From contig NZ_AUCG01000023.1 of NCBI RefSeq assembly GCF_000429645.1, positions 248,001 to 312,000 of the forward strand: 64,000 nucleotides of DNA. Direction: 5' to 3'. Of the stretch, positions 1-8,115 are shown in pieces. The notes beneath the pieces are model-generated. The model searched no databases, was not told the origin of the DNA, and saw only the letters and a program-made list of their open reading frames with translations. The position numbers were made by a program, and so were the translations under genes. Every line of letters starts with the position of its first letter. Position 1 is the stretch's first letter. Source of the DNA: Niveispirillum irakense DSM 11586. GTDB taxonomy: Bacteria > Pseudomonadota > Alphaproteobacteria > Azospirillales > Azospirillaceae.

Positions 1-1
1 C

Positions 2-343
2 GAAGCCGGTGCCGATATCCTGTTCCCCGAAGCGCTGACCTCTGACGAAGAGGCGCGCATCGTCACCGCCTCTCTCGACAAGCCCTTCATGGCCAATATG
101 GCTGATGGCGGCCTGACCCCGATCCGTGATGCCAAGACCCTGGAAGGGCTGGGCTACTCACTGGCCATTTTCCCGTCCATGACCAGCCTCGTGGCCGCTG
201 CGGCCATGGAGAAGTCCTTGACGCATCTGAAAAATACGGGGGAGAGCCAGACGGCCGACATCCCGATGTTCGACTTCAAGGAATTCTGCTCCCTGATCGG
301 GTTCGAGGATGTCTGGGCCTTCGATAAGAAGTGGGCCCGCTGA
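2..343 (+). CDS. Isocitrate lyase/PEP mutase family protein, C-terminal part
   Basis: The last 113 codons of a gene that begins before the window. The visible start reads EAGADILFPEAL, followed by LDKPFMANMADGG and LGYSLAIFPS, the usual C-terminal half of the isocitrate lyase/phosphoenolpyruvate phosphonomutase superfamily (PrpB, 2,3-dimethylmalate lyase, carboxyphosphonoenolpyruvate phosphonomutase). Members make or break a C-C or P-C bond next to a carboxylate in a TIM barrel. The active-site KKCGH-type loop lies upstream and is not visible, so the reaction cannot be assigned. It is followed after 115 bases by a co-directional IclR regulator, which suggests that it belongs to the catabolic cluster. 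A lyase role late in a ring- or acid-degradation route is inference. Confidence 0.85.
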   Translation, partial: EAGADILFPEALTSDEEARIVTASLDKPFMANMADGGLTPIRDAKTLEGLGYSLAIFPSMTSLVAAAAMEKSLTHLKNTGESQTADIPMFDFKEFCSLIGFEDVWAFDKKWAR

Positions 344-458
344 TCTTTCCTGACCGTCTGTCCAGCAGGCGGATAGGGCAACATCGTTTCTGCGACCGGC
401 ATCCCCCATCTTGGCACCATCCCTTTGTCATATCCGACTGTCGGGGAAGGGGCTGTAA

Positions 459-1256
459 ATGGAAAAAGGGGTGCCGATCCGGGCCATCAGTCGGGCGATT
501 GCGGCGTTGAAAGCGATCAACCGCCAAGGCTCCCTGACCATGATGGAAATTGCGCGGGCGGCGGAGGTGCCATACCCCACTGCCTGTCGTCTGGTCCAGA
601 CCCTGGTCTATGAAGGGCTGGTGGAGCAGGAGCCGGATCGCAAACGCTATCGCCCGACGGCTCTGGTGCAGTCCCTGGCCTATGGGTTCCAGGATGATGA
701 CCGGCTGGTGGAGGTGGCGCGACCGCATATCATCTCCCTGACGCGGCGCATCGGCTGGCCCATCTCCATCGCATCACGGGTGGGGCGCAACATGATGTTG
801 CGCGACAGTACCCATGCCAATACGGCCCTGACCTTCGAGCGTTACTATCCGGGCTTCACCCTGCCGGTGCTGGATAGCGCATCGGGCAAGCTCTCCATGG
901 CCTACACGGCGGACGAGGAGCGGGAGACCCTGCTGCGCTGGATGAAAGTGTCACAGGAAGTGGACCCGGAATATCTGAAGGCTGCCCGCGCTGGATTGAA
1001 CGTGGAGCGTATCCGATCGCAAGGCTATGCGGTCCAGGGGCGCAATCACCATAACCTGACGCCGGGGAAGACGGCATCCGTTGCTGTGCCCATTTTCCTG
1101 AGCGGCCATTTCAAGGCGGCAATGACGATGATCTTCTTCGCCTCCGCCATGAATGTAGAAGCGGCATTGGATCGTTATCTTGACGACCTGAAAGGAACGG
1201 CAGAAACGATCAGTGCGGAGTTGACCCAGGTGGCGGCGCAGCGGCCAACCACCTGA
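459..1256 (+). CDS. IclR family transcriptional regulator
   Basis: A 265-residue DNA-binding regulator. Residues about 8-70 form the IclR winged helix-turn-helix (SRAIAALKAINRQGSLTMME, then AEVPYPTACRLVQTLVYEGL), and the rest is the IclR effector-binding domain, ending in a helix typical of the family. The start has a purine-rich ribosome site (GGGGAAGGGG) a few bases upstream. IclR proteins usually sit beside the catabolic operon they control and respond to an aromatic or organic-acid effector. Here candidates are the cytochrome/monooxygenase operon at 2.8-6.1 kb and the large minus-strand cluster. The N-terminus (MEK, then P and RA) resembles that of the second IclR at 26.4-27.3 kb. The target site is not proven. 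Confidence 0.93.
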   Translation: MEKGVPIRAISRAIAALKAINRQGSLTMMEIARAAEVPYPTACRLVQTLVYEGLVEQEPDRKRYRPTALVQSLAYGFQDDDRLVEVARPHIISLTRRIGWPISIASRVGRNMMLRDSTHANTALTFERYYPGFTLPVLDSASGKLSMAYTADEERETLLRWMKVSQEVDPEYLKAARAGLNVERIRSQGYAVQGRNHHNLTPGKTASVAVPIFLSGHFKAAMTMIFFASAMNVEAALDRYLDDLKGTAETISAELTQVAAQRPTT

Positions 1257-1270
1257 ACCAACCGGTCCCG

Positions 1271-2494
1271 TTACCGGGCTTGCGCTGTCAGTTTCACCGG
1301 CTGTTTCAACCCGCCCAGCAGCAGGTTAGGCAGCCGGCTATTGTCCCAATCCACATCCTTGGGCGGGTTGGGGCCCATGCGCAGCACGATCAGGCCGGCG
1401 GCGCGGGAAATCTGCACCGTCTGGTTACCATTGCCATCGAACATGAACAGGTCTTTGTCCAGATAAGGCTGGCTGTGCAGCACCTGCGGTCCGGGAGCCC
1501 CCGGCGCCCCGAAACCGCGCCGGTCCTGATAGGGGCCGGCGACCCACAGGCCAAGACCGTAATGCGGATTCTGCGCCGTTGCCGTGGCCATTTCCTGAAC
1601 ATAACCCTCCGGCAGCAGGCGCTTGCCGTTGACTACGCCATCATCCAGCAGCAGCCGGGCCATATGCAGCCAGGACCGGGCCGGCAGCATCATGCAGCAG
1701 CCGGAATGGGCCAGCCCCTCGGGCCGGTTGATCCAGACTTCTCCACCCGGTGCCCCGACCGGGGACAGCAATTCAGTGCCGACAAACTCTGCATAGCGTC
1801 GGCCGGTCGCCCGTTCGATCACCACGGCGATCAGCTCCGATGTCGCGTTGGAATAGCCGTAGCGCGTCCCCGGCTCGTGGGTCAGCGGATAATCCTGGAT
1901 GATATAGGTACCGTGATCGCTGGAGAGATAGGCCAGGTTCCAGGGGCTTGCCGGGTCGGGACTGAAACCCTGCTCCAGGAAACCGGTACGCATATCCAGC
2001 AGATGGCGAAGCTTCATCGCCGCCTTGGGCGTGCCCTGCCACTCGGTGATGTAATCAGCAACGCTCTGATCCAGGGATTTGATATGGCCCATCTGGATGG
2101 CGCGACCGATGACCATGGCCGTCATGGGCTTGGACAGGGATTTGGAGGCCAGCGGCGTATCAGCGGCAGCGCCGTTGAAATAGGCTTCATCCTGGATACG
2201 GCCATCATGCCAGACGATGAAGGCTTCCGCCTTGCTTGCCTCGGCATAGGCCCGGGCGGCGTCCAGGGCTTCCTGTTTGATGCTGCGCTGGGCAGGGGTC
2301 GCGACAGGAAGGGCACTGGCGCCAGCGCCGGCTACTTTCTCGCGTGGCTGATAAAGGGCATCCAGCGATCCGCCGGCCAAGGCACCGGTCAGGATGGAAA
2401 GGCGTTCCTGATAGGTCTTATCCGCTTCCGGTCCCGCCCAGGCGGCACCGGTCAGTGCGATGAAACTGGTCAACAAGATCGAAACGCGCCGCAT
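1271..2494 (-). CDS. Beta-lactamase-family serine hydrolase, exported
   Basis: A 407-residue protein of the class C beta-lactamase/penicillin-binding fold (esterase EstB, 6-aminohexanoate-dimer hydrolase NylB relatives). An N-terminal signal peptide ends near AAWA at residue 20. The catalytic Ser-x-x-Lys is SLSK at residues 119-122, followed by Pro, and the second motif is YSN in GTRYGYSNATSE. Such enzymes cleave small esters or amides with the SxxK serine and are usually not antibiotic resistance factors. ATG at 2494 follows a GGAG box, and I prefer it to a TTG two codons upstream. The gene is convergent with the IclR gene and divergent from the cytochrome operon, sharing a 294-base promoter region. 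The substrate is unknown. Confidence 0.88.
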   Translation of the reverse strand: MRRVSILLTSFIALTGAAWAGPEADKTYQERLSILTGALAGGSLDALYQPREKVAGAGASALPVATPAQRSIKQEALDAARAYAEASKAEAFIVWHDGRIQDEAYFNGAAADTPLASKSLSKPMTAMVIGRAIQMGHIKSLDQSVADYITEWQGTPKAAMKLRHLLDMRTGFLEQGFSPDPASPWNLAYLSSDHGTYIIQDYPLTHEPGTRYGYSNATSELIAVVIERATGRRYAEFVGTELLSPVGAPGGEVWINRPEGLAHSGCCMMLPARSWLHMARLLLDDGVVNGKRLLPEGYVQEMATATAQNPHYGLGLWVAGPYQDRRGFGAPGAPGPQVLHSQPYLDKDLFMFDGNGNQTVQISRAAGLIVLRMGPNPPKDVDWDNSRLPNLLLGGLKQPVKLTAQAR

Positions 2495-2788
2495 CCCCAA
2501 TTCTCCATCCCTGTTTTATTTCGGAAGTAAAAAGGCCGCGGAAATGACAGAGCAAATCCGCGGCCAGTTTTCGGGAACCATAAATGCCTACGACTTGGAT
2601 GCCCCTCGTCGCCTGATCACCATACGAATATGTCCGGACGACTGACAGGTGCCCAGCCTTTGATATCCACTGTGTGGCCAGATCGGGTGGCCTGTATCGA
2701 CCATGATGTCCCCCTGCCGCCAAATAGCATCGTGTCCGGCCCCAAAGGGTCCGACCCAGATGTTCGGTTTTATTGGAGCAGTTCAACC
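2495..2788. promoter_or_regulatory. Divergent promoter region with TGTCCGGAC site
   Basis: Non-coding DNA between the serine hydrolase and the cytochrome c operon. It contains TGTCCGGAC at 2631-2639, nine of ten bases of a perfect palindrome that recurs at 6259 and 18658. It would be a natural operator for either diverging gene. No convincing -35/-10 pair was identified by eye. Confidence 0.4.
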
Positions 2789-3202
2789 ATGGCTTCCGTC
2801 GGGACGAAATTCGCCAAGCTTGCCATCCGCAGCCTCACTCCGGCCCTGCTGGTTACCCTATTGGCAGGTAGTTTCCAGGCGGCCATGGCCCAGGCGGTAC
2901 CCGATAAGGGGGAGCGGTTGTTCCTGCGATGCCGCACCTGCCATGAGGTGGCAGCCGGCAAGCCCAATAAGGTCGGTCCAAACCTGCACGGCTTCTGGGG
3001 GCAGAAGGCCGGGCATGTTGAGCAGTTCAAATATTCCGACGCCATGCGTGAAAGCAGCGTCGTGTGGAACGAAGAGACAATGGATGCCTGGCTGACGCGC
3101 CCGACATCGTTGATCAGCGGCACGACCATGGCTTTTGTCGGCATCCCCGACAAGGCCGACCGTGACGCGCTGATCGCGTATCTGCGCCGGGTCACCAACT
3201 GA
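2789..3202 (+). CDS. Class I c-type cytochrome, periplasmic
   Basis: A 137-residue small cytochrome c. An N-terminal hydrophobic signal ending AAMAQA (to about residue 36) sends it to the periplasm. The haem attachment site CRTCH is at residues 48-52, followed by the family motif GPNLHGFWGQKAG, and Met114 in GTTMAFVGI is the likely axial ligand. It ends in a typical amphipathic helix (DRDALIAYLRRV). I chose ATG 2789 because a GGAG box and a signal peptide fit it; longer in-frame starts would add an unlikely leader. It is the first gene of a four-gene operon and probably accepts electrons from an oxidising step of the pathway. The partner is not shown by the sequence. Confidence 0.92.
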   Translation: MASVGTKFAKLAIRSLTPALLVTLLAGSFQAAMAQAVPDKGERLFLRCRTCHEVAAGKPNKVGPNLHGFWGQKAGHVEQFKYSDAMRESSVVWNEETMDAWLTRPTSLISGTTMAFVGIPDKADRDALIAYLRRVTN

Positions 3203-3233
3203 CATCCCCGATATAAATAGAAAGGTTCAACCC

Positions 3234-4427
3234 ATGATCCGAACGCAGGTGGTGATCGCCGGCGCCGGCCCCGTTGGCACGGTCGCCGCATATTATCTGG
3301 CCCGCCAGGGCATCGACGTGCTGGTGCTGGAGGCGGGGGCTGACTGCGCGCAGGATCTGCGGGCGTCCACGTTCCATCCGCCCACGCTGGAAATGCTGGA
3401 CGAACTGGAAATCACCCCCTTCCTGCTGGACAAGGGGTTGAAGGCGCCGATCTATCATTATCGCGACCGCCGCACGGGGCAGGTGGTGGATTTTGATCTG
3501 GGTGAACTGGCAGATATCACCCGCTATCCCTATCGCCTGCAGTGCGAGCAGTATCATCTGGCCCGCGCCCTGGCGGAAAAGCTGGAAGCCCATCCCAAGG
3601 CAGAAGTACGCTTCAACAGTCGTCTGGTTTATGTAAACCAAGATGATACCGGTGTCGATCTGGCGTTCGAGACGCCTTATGCGATCGAGAAAGTCCGCGC
3701 CGACTGGTTGATCGGCGCCGATGGCGCCAACTCCGCCGTGCGCAAATGGTCGGGCATCGGGTTTGAAGGCTTCACCTATCCGGAGAAGTTCCTCTGCCTG
3801 TCGACAGAGGAACCGCTGGAAGATTACTTCCCCAATCTGGCCCATGTGAATTATGTGGCCGATCCGGAGGAGTGGCTTGTTCTGCTGCGCGTGCCGTCGG
3901 TCTGGCGCATCCTGCTGCCGGCCGATCCGGAATCCTCCGATGCGCAGCTTGTGTCCGACGAAAATCGCGACCGGGTGTTCCAGCGTCTGATCGGCAAGAC
4001 CGGCATCAAGACCCACCATCGCACCATCTACCGTATGCACCAGCGGGTGGCACAACGCTTCCGCGAGGGTCGTGCCTTGTTGGTTGGCGACAGCGCGCAT
4101 CTGAACAACCCGCTGGGCGGCTTCGGCATGAATAGCGGCATCCATGATGCCTATAATCTCTGCCAGCGCCTGACCCGGGTGATCAAGCAGGGTGAGGATC
4201 ACGGCACGCTGGACCAGTTCAGCCGTCAGCGCAGCGGGGCGGCCCGCAGTTTTGTGCAGGCGCAGACGATCCAGACCATGGAGATGATGAAGGAAGGCCA
4301 TGCCAGCGCGCAGGAGAAGCGGCGCGACGAGCTGATGGCCACCCGTAATGATCCGGAAAAGCGCCGCCAGTTCCTGCTGCGTCAGGCCATGTTCCAGAGC
4401 CTTGCCGACGCCGCCGCCATCGACTGA
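3234..4427 (+). CDS. FAD-dependent monooxygenase (PHBH/MhpA-like)
   Basis: A 397-residue class A flavoprotein hydroxylase. The ADP-binding Rossmann motif is GAGPVG at residues 10-15, the second FAD/NADPH signature is GADGANSAVR at 161-170, and the ribityl-binding GD motif is GDSAHLNNPLGGFGMN at 285-300. This set is typical of p-hydroxybenzoate hydroxylase and 3-(3-hydroxyphenyl)propionate hydroxylase relatives, which hydroxylate aromatic rings with NAD(P)H and O2. It is shorter than MhpA and lacks the C-terminal thioredoxin-like domain. It lies 31 bases after the cytochrome gene and 28 before the racemase-like gene, so it is co-transcribed. Ring hydroxylation fits the context, but the substrate is not known. 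Confidence 0.9.
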   Translation: MIRTQVVIAGAGPVGTVAAYYLARQGIDVLVLEAGADCAQDLRASTFHPPTLEMLDELEITPFLLDKGLKAPIYHYRDRRTGQVVDFDLGELADITRYPYRLQCEQYHLARALAEKLEAHPKAEVRFNSRLVYVNQDDTGVDLAFETPYAIEKVRADWLIGADGANSAVRKWSGIGFEGFTYPEKFLCLSTEEPLEDYFPNLAHVNYVADPEEWLVLLRVPSVWRILLPADPESSDAQLVSDENRDRVFQRLIGKTGIKTHHRTIYRMHQRVAQRFREGRALLVGDSAHLNNPLGGFGMNSGIHDAYNLCQRLTRVIKQGEDHGTLDQFSRQRSGAARSFVQAQTIQTMEMMKEGHASAQEKRRDELMATRNDPEKRRQFLLRQAMFQSLADAAAID

Positions 4428-4455
4428 CCCATTCCCATCCGTGGAAGGATAGACC

Positions 4456-5214
4456 ATGCAGAGCGAAGCCAAGGACAGTCGCGGTTGGCGCAAGCTGTTC
4501 GGCGTGCTGGGGCCCAGCACCAACACGACGGTGCAGCCTGATTTCGACGATATGCGTCCGGCGGGCGTGACCAACCATTACAGCCGCATCATTGTGTCCA
4601 ACGCCCAGGCGATCAGCAATGAGAGCTTCCTGGCCGGCACGCAGGAAATCGCCAACAATACGGTTGATGCCGTTAAATCGGTCATGACCTGCAATCCCGA
4701 TTATCTGGTCATGGGCATGTCCGCCATCACTTTCTATGGTGGTGCGGAAGGGGCGGCCAAGTTCCGCCGCCAGATCCGGGAAATCAGCGGGGTTTATCTT
4801 TCCACCGGCTCGGAATCGCTGGCTGCTGCCATCGCCGCTTATGGCGGCGTGAAGAAGGTGGCGTTCGTGTCGCCCTATTACCCGGTGGCGAACGAGCATG
4901 TCCGGAATTTCCTGTCCGATTATGGGTATGAGACGGTGCGCGACGTGCCGCTGCAATGCCCGTCCTGGACTTCCATCGCCCAGGTCGGTACCGACCGGCT
5001 GCGCGAGGTGCTGAAGCAGTTGGATGGCGACGATGTGGATGCCATCCTGCAGGTCGGCACCAACCTGTCGATGGTGAAACTGGCGGCAGCGGCGGAGATG
5101 TGGTTGGGCAAGCCCGTCATCGCCATCAACACTGCCACCTATTGGCACGCCCTGCGCGCCAACGGTATCCAGGACAAGGTCTACGGCTTCGGCCGCCTGC
5201 TGGAGGAATTCTGA
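4456..5214 (+). CDS. Asp/Glu racemase-superfamily protein lacking both catalytic cysteines
   Basis: A 252-residue protein resembling maleate isomerase and arylmalonate decarboxylase. Fold landmarks are FGVLGPSTNTTVQPDF near the N-terminus, PDYLVMGMSA at 81-90, KKVAFVSPYYPVANEHV, and VGTNLSMVKLAAAAE followed by GKPVIAINTATYWHALR. In the family, catalytic cysteines sit in the CTS-type turn and in the SCTNL turn. Here those positions are Met88 and Gly201, and the only two cysteines (79 and 168) lie elsewhere. Arylmalonate decarboxylase keeps one of the two, so this is more extreme. A purine-rich GGAAGG box precedes the ATG. The gene overlaps functionally with an adjacent PuuE-like deacetylase three bases downstream. 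Isomerase or decarboxylase activity should not be assumed. Confidence 0.85.
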   Translation: MQSEAKDSRGWRKLFGVLGPSTNTTVQPDFDDMRPAGVTNHYSRIIVSNAQAISNESFLAGTQEIANNTVDAVKSVMTCNPDYLVMGMSAITFYGGAEGAAKFRRQIREISGVYLSTGSESLAAAIAAYGGVKKVAFVSPYYPVANEHVRNFLSDYGYETVRDVPLQCPSWTSIAQVGTDRLREVLKQLDGDDVDAILQVGTNLSMVKLAAAAEMWLGKPVIAINTATYWHALRANGIQDKVYGFGRLLEEF

Positions 5215-5217
5215 TCC

Positions 5218-6126
5218 ATGCTGAGCTATGATTATGTGCCGATGCCCAAGCGCGGCCCGCTGCGCTGGCCCGATGGCAAGAAGGTCGCGCTGATCCTGAC
5301 CTTCAACCTGGAAACCTGGGACCTGACCAAGGACACGGACAAGCCATACTATGCCGGCGGTCCGGCCATCCTGCCCGATGTGCTGCCCGGCGACACGCCC
5401 GACTTCCCCAATTTCACCTGGCGTGAATATGGCCAGCGCGTCGGCATCTGGCGGCTGTATGACCTGTTCGATGAAATGGGCGTGAAGGCAAGCTGCACCA
5501 CCAACGCCGTCACGTTTGAACGCCGCAAGGCGATGGTCGATGCCTGCCTGGAGCGCGGCTGGGAGTTGCTGGCCCATAATTACGAACAGGGCGAGCTGCT
5601 GACCAATTTCGCCAAGGACCCGGTGAAGGAACGCGATGTCATCCTGCGTTCCATTGAAATGTATGAGCGACATGTCGGCCGCCGCCCGGTGGGCTGGCTG
5701 TCTTCATCGCTCCGGGGCACGTTGAACACGGCGGGCATCCTGGCTGAACAGGGCTTCCTGTTCTATTGCGACATCATGAATGATGATCAGCCCTATCCTT
5801 TGCAGACGGAAAACGGGCCTTTGCTCTCGGTGCCCTATTCCAACGAGATCAATGATTTCACGCTGCTGACCCGCCGTAACCTGACCACCGATGCTTTCCG
5901 CGATACCTTGATCGAGGAATTGTCGGTGTTGCGCCAGGAAGGGGCGAAAACCGCCAAGCTGATGAATGTGGGCCTGCACCCCCATGTCACCGGGCGCGCC
6001 TACCGTATCCGCGGCCTGCGCGAGTTCCTGGAATATGCGAAGAGCCTGGACGATGTCTGGTGGCCAACGCGTGAGGAATTGGCCCGCTGGTATCTGGCCA
6101 ACAGTGAAGGCCATATACCGGCGTAA
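5218..6126 (+). CDS. Polysaccharide deacetylase-family protein, PuuE (allantoinase)-like
   Basis: A 302-residue NodB-fold hydrolase of the PuuE branch rather than a carbohydrate deacetylase. Matches to that branch include KVALILTFNLETWD at the N-terminus, WELLAHNYEQGE in the place of the metal-binding histidine motif, RRPVGWLSSSLRGTLNT, a FYCDIMNDDQPYP segment followed by a PYSNEINDF segment, and MNVGLHPHVTGRAYRIRGL near the end. PuuE-type enzymes hydrolyse C-N bonds in cyclic ureides or related ring compounds in the cytoplasm. There is no signal peptide. The gene is coupled to the previous one (three-base gap, GGAGG inside the upstream gene) and is last in the operon, followed by a terminator. 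The exact substrate is unknown. Confidence 0.85.
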   Translation: MLSYDYVPMPKRGPLRWPDGKKVALILTFNLETWDLTKDTDKPYYAGGPAILPDVLPGDTPDFPNFTWREYGQRVGIWRLYDLFDEMGVKASCTTNAVTFERRKAMVDACLERGWELLAHNYEQGELLTNFAKDPVKERDVILRSIEMYERHVGRRPVGWLSSSLRGTLNTAGILAEQGFLFYCDIMNDDQPYPLQTENGPLLSVPYSNEINDFTLLTRRNLTTDAFRDTLIEELSVLRQEGAKTAKLMNVGLHPHVTGRAYRIRGLREFLEYAKSLDDVWWPTREELARWYLANSEGHIPA

Positions 6127-6153
6127 GCCGCCGGTAAAACTGGGGGAATGGAA

Positions 6154-6190
6154 AGCCGGGCGCGGGGGAAGCGCCCGGCTTTTTCTTTTT
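6154..6190 (+). terminator. Intrinsic terminator after the monooxygenase operon
   Basis: A perfect ten-base-pair GC stem, AGCCGGGCGC at 6154-6163 and GCGCCCGGCT at 6171-6180, with a seven-base loop. A T-rich tract (TTTTCTTTTT) follows at once. It ends the 2789-6126 operon. Confidence 0.9.
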
Positions 6191-6475
6191 CGCAAACAAG
6201 CCGCGTTCGACAAATTGTCCGCCGTGGACACCGGACACAGTGTCCGACATGTCCGCTGTGTCCGGACACCCCATGACCAGGCCCGGCGGACACATCAATT
6301 CCTTTAAATCCAAGGAAATCCCGGTTGGCACAAAACCTGCTGAAGGGAGACTTGGCAGTGGCACTGCACACAGGCGTCTGTTCTGTGCCCACGGGGTCAT
6401 GCAGGCCCCACGCCCCTTCTGTCCGGTGCGTGAGAGCGGGGATGATGATGAAGCTAAGCCGTCGGTTCTGGTCCC
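6191..6475. promoter_or_regulatory. Regulatory region with seven TGTCCG/CGGACA hexamers
   Basis: Non-coding. TGTCCG occurs at 6216, 6241, 6250 and 6259, and CGGACA at 6232, 6263 and 6287. They form a 15-base near-palindrome at 6232-6246 (CGGACAC, A, GTGTCCG) and a perfect 12-base palindrome GTGTCCGGACAC at 6258-6269. This arrangement suggests cooperative binding of a dimeric regulator about 200 bases upstream of the next gene. The rest of the stretch, to 6475, shows nothing recognisable; no clear ribosome site precedes the ATG at 6476. Confidence 0.6.
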
Positions 6476-8077
6476 ATGATTAGGGCACAAAAGCGCCGGA
6501 TTGAAAGCCGCCAGTTCTGGGCCGCCCCCTGGGCGGGGAACCCGGCTATCAATCTACGGCCCCGCTCCCTGATGTCCGGTGCGTCCGATAGCGGGACGCA
6601 GGAGAAGACCATCCCCTTTTCTTCCCTGAATGTGATTCCGCACGCCGTTTTCTCTGATTTGTCGCCGGCCGAGCGGTTGATGTTTGCCGGCCTGCAGGGG
6701 CTGGCCAGCCTGGGCGCAAACCCGATTTACTGCATCGCCGACAATTTCAAGAATATCCCTTTTTACCCCATGGCCTCGCATCAGTGGTTGCAGGATATCG
6801 ATCTGCCGCGGGATTATCTGCCCGAGCCCTGGCTGCTGCTGGAGCGCTATCCCGAAATCCAGGGCTATATCCTGTGCGACATCGCCAATCATCCTGAATC
6901 GGTCAATATCGCTACCTCCCTGGCTGGCATCCTGCAGGCATTACCCGTCGATATTTCGTTGCAGGGACCGATGAACCGGCTGGGATATGAGCAGGTGGCC
7001 GATGTCCGGGGCTGGCAGTTCTGCGATTTCCTGGGGCAATATTGGTCCGCCATCAACCCGGAAATGGCCGTTGAATTAAGCCCCTCCCAGCTCTGGGGTA
7101 TCCGCGATTTCGCGGTGGCCAACGGGGCTGTGGTGATGCATGGCGCCGATCAGCGGAACATGCTGCTGCCCTTGCTGAATGCGCCGGCCGCCATCTATGG
7201 CGGTAGCCCGATGAACTGCCTGGACAAGAAGAATTTTGTTCAGTCGATCGCCACCCATGGGGCCTATCACATCCCGTCCGAAACGGCCTTCAACCTGTCC
7301 ACCCTGGGAGGGCTGGATGTTGATCCCATACCCGTGCCGGTGATCCCTGGCCCGCCCTCTGAACCGACATCAGGCGCAGATGCCAGGACGGATATCCATG
7401 TCGCCTTTGTCCTGTCGGATGGCGATGATCTGCAATGGCTGTTGAACCGGGGCGACCATGATGCCTGGTGGGGCAGCCCGTCACGCGGGGCAATTCCCTT
7501 AGGCTGGACATTTTCCCCCGCCTTGTACCGGCTGGCGCCCACGGTCTGGAATTATTATATCGATACCATGACAGCGCAGGATGAAATCATCTGTGGCGCG
7601 TCCGGCATCGGCTATTGCTTTGAGGATATTGCGTTCAACGAAGGCTTCAAGGAGTTCCTGTCCCAGACCGACGAGTTCATGGCGGAGGCCGGCATCGACC
7701 TGGTTGAGGTCTTCGGCAATAAATTCCCCGACAAACCTTATCTACAGGGTTATACGAAGCAACCTTCGGTAAAGGGTGTCCTTTACACATCCTATTCGCC
7801 CTGGGTGGTGCCGCTGACGACATCGCCTTTATCTTGCAATGGCAAGGCAATCATTCCGGCTAGCATCAATCTCAGCGGCAATGTCACACAGGTGGTGCAC
7901 CAGATACTGGGCACAGGGCCAGGGCCCGCCCAGTACCTGATCCATGTGAACGCCTGGGGGAATGATTGCCGACCGCTGGAAATGGTGCAGGCAGTCTATG
8001 ATCTGATCAAGGATAAGGTGACAGTCGTTAAACCTTCCGCCTTGTGCGCCATTGCGGCAGGAGAATTAGGGGTGTGA
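6476..8077 (+). CDS. GxGYxYP-domain protein (putative glycoside hydrolase-like)
   Basis: A 533-residue protein resembling the GxGYxYP family, defined by a C-terminal domain of putative glycoside hydrolase fold. FVLSDGDDLQWLLN at about 311-324 is the characteristic acidic motif, and GASGIGYCFE at 374-383 is the family signature with Cys-Phe-Glu where Tyr-x-Tyr-Pro is usual. The N-terminal half (60-270) has the matching unknown domain, with repeated LGYEQ, NPEMAVELSP and AIYGG segments. I see no signal peptide at this start, although relatives are commonly exported. Another in-frame ATG lies at 6572. No good ribosome site precedes either one, so the start is uncertain. The enzymatic activity of the family is not established. 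Confidence 0.7.
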   Translation: MIRAQKRRIESRQFWAAPWAGNPAINLRPRSLMSGASDSGTQEKTIPFSSLNVIPHAVFSDLSPAERLMFAGLQGLASLGANPIYCIADNFKNIPFYPMASHQWLQDIDLPRDYLPEPWLLLERYPEIQGYILCDIANHPESVNIATSLAGILQALPVDISLQGPMNRLGYEQVADVRGWQFCDFLGQYWSAINPEMAVELSPSQLWGIRDFAVANGAVVMHGADQRNMLLPLLNAPAAIYGGSPMNCLDKKNFVQSIATHGAYHIPSETAFNLSTLGGLDVDPIPVPVIPGPPSEPTSGADARTDIHVAFVLSDGDDLQWLLNRGDHDAWWGSPSRGAIPLGWTFSPALYRLAPTVWNYYIDTMTAQDEIICGASGIGYCFEDIAFNEGFKEFLSQTDEFMAEAGIDLVEVFGNKFPDKPYLQGYTKQPSVKGVLYTSYSPWVVPLTTSPLSCNGKAIIPASINLSGNVTQVVHQILGTGPGPAQYLIHVNAWGNDCRPLEMVQAVYDLIKDKVTVVKPSALCAIAAGELGV

Positions 8078-8115
8078 AGGTATGGCGCCCAAGGGTCCCT
8101 AAATGAGGGCCGGGA

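Noticed and set aside
1271-2494. Beta-lactam resistance enzyme
   Set aside because: The SxxK and YSN pattern is typical of the wider esterase group; no class C hallmark that would indicate resistance was seen.
3192-5673. Long minus-strand frames opposite the monooxygenase and racemase-like genes
   Set aside because: The plus-strand genes carry clear motifs and ribosome sites, while these frames do not.
6216-6292. CRISPR-like repeats
   Set aside because: Units are six bases with irregular spacing and no spacers; an operator cluster explains them.
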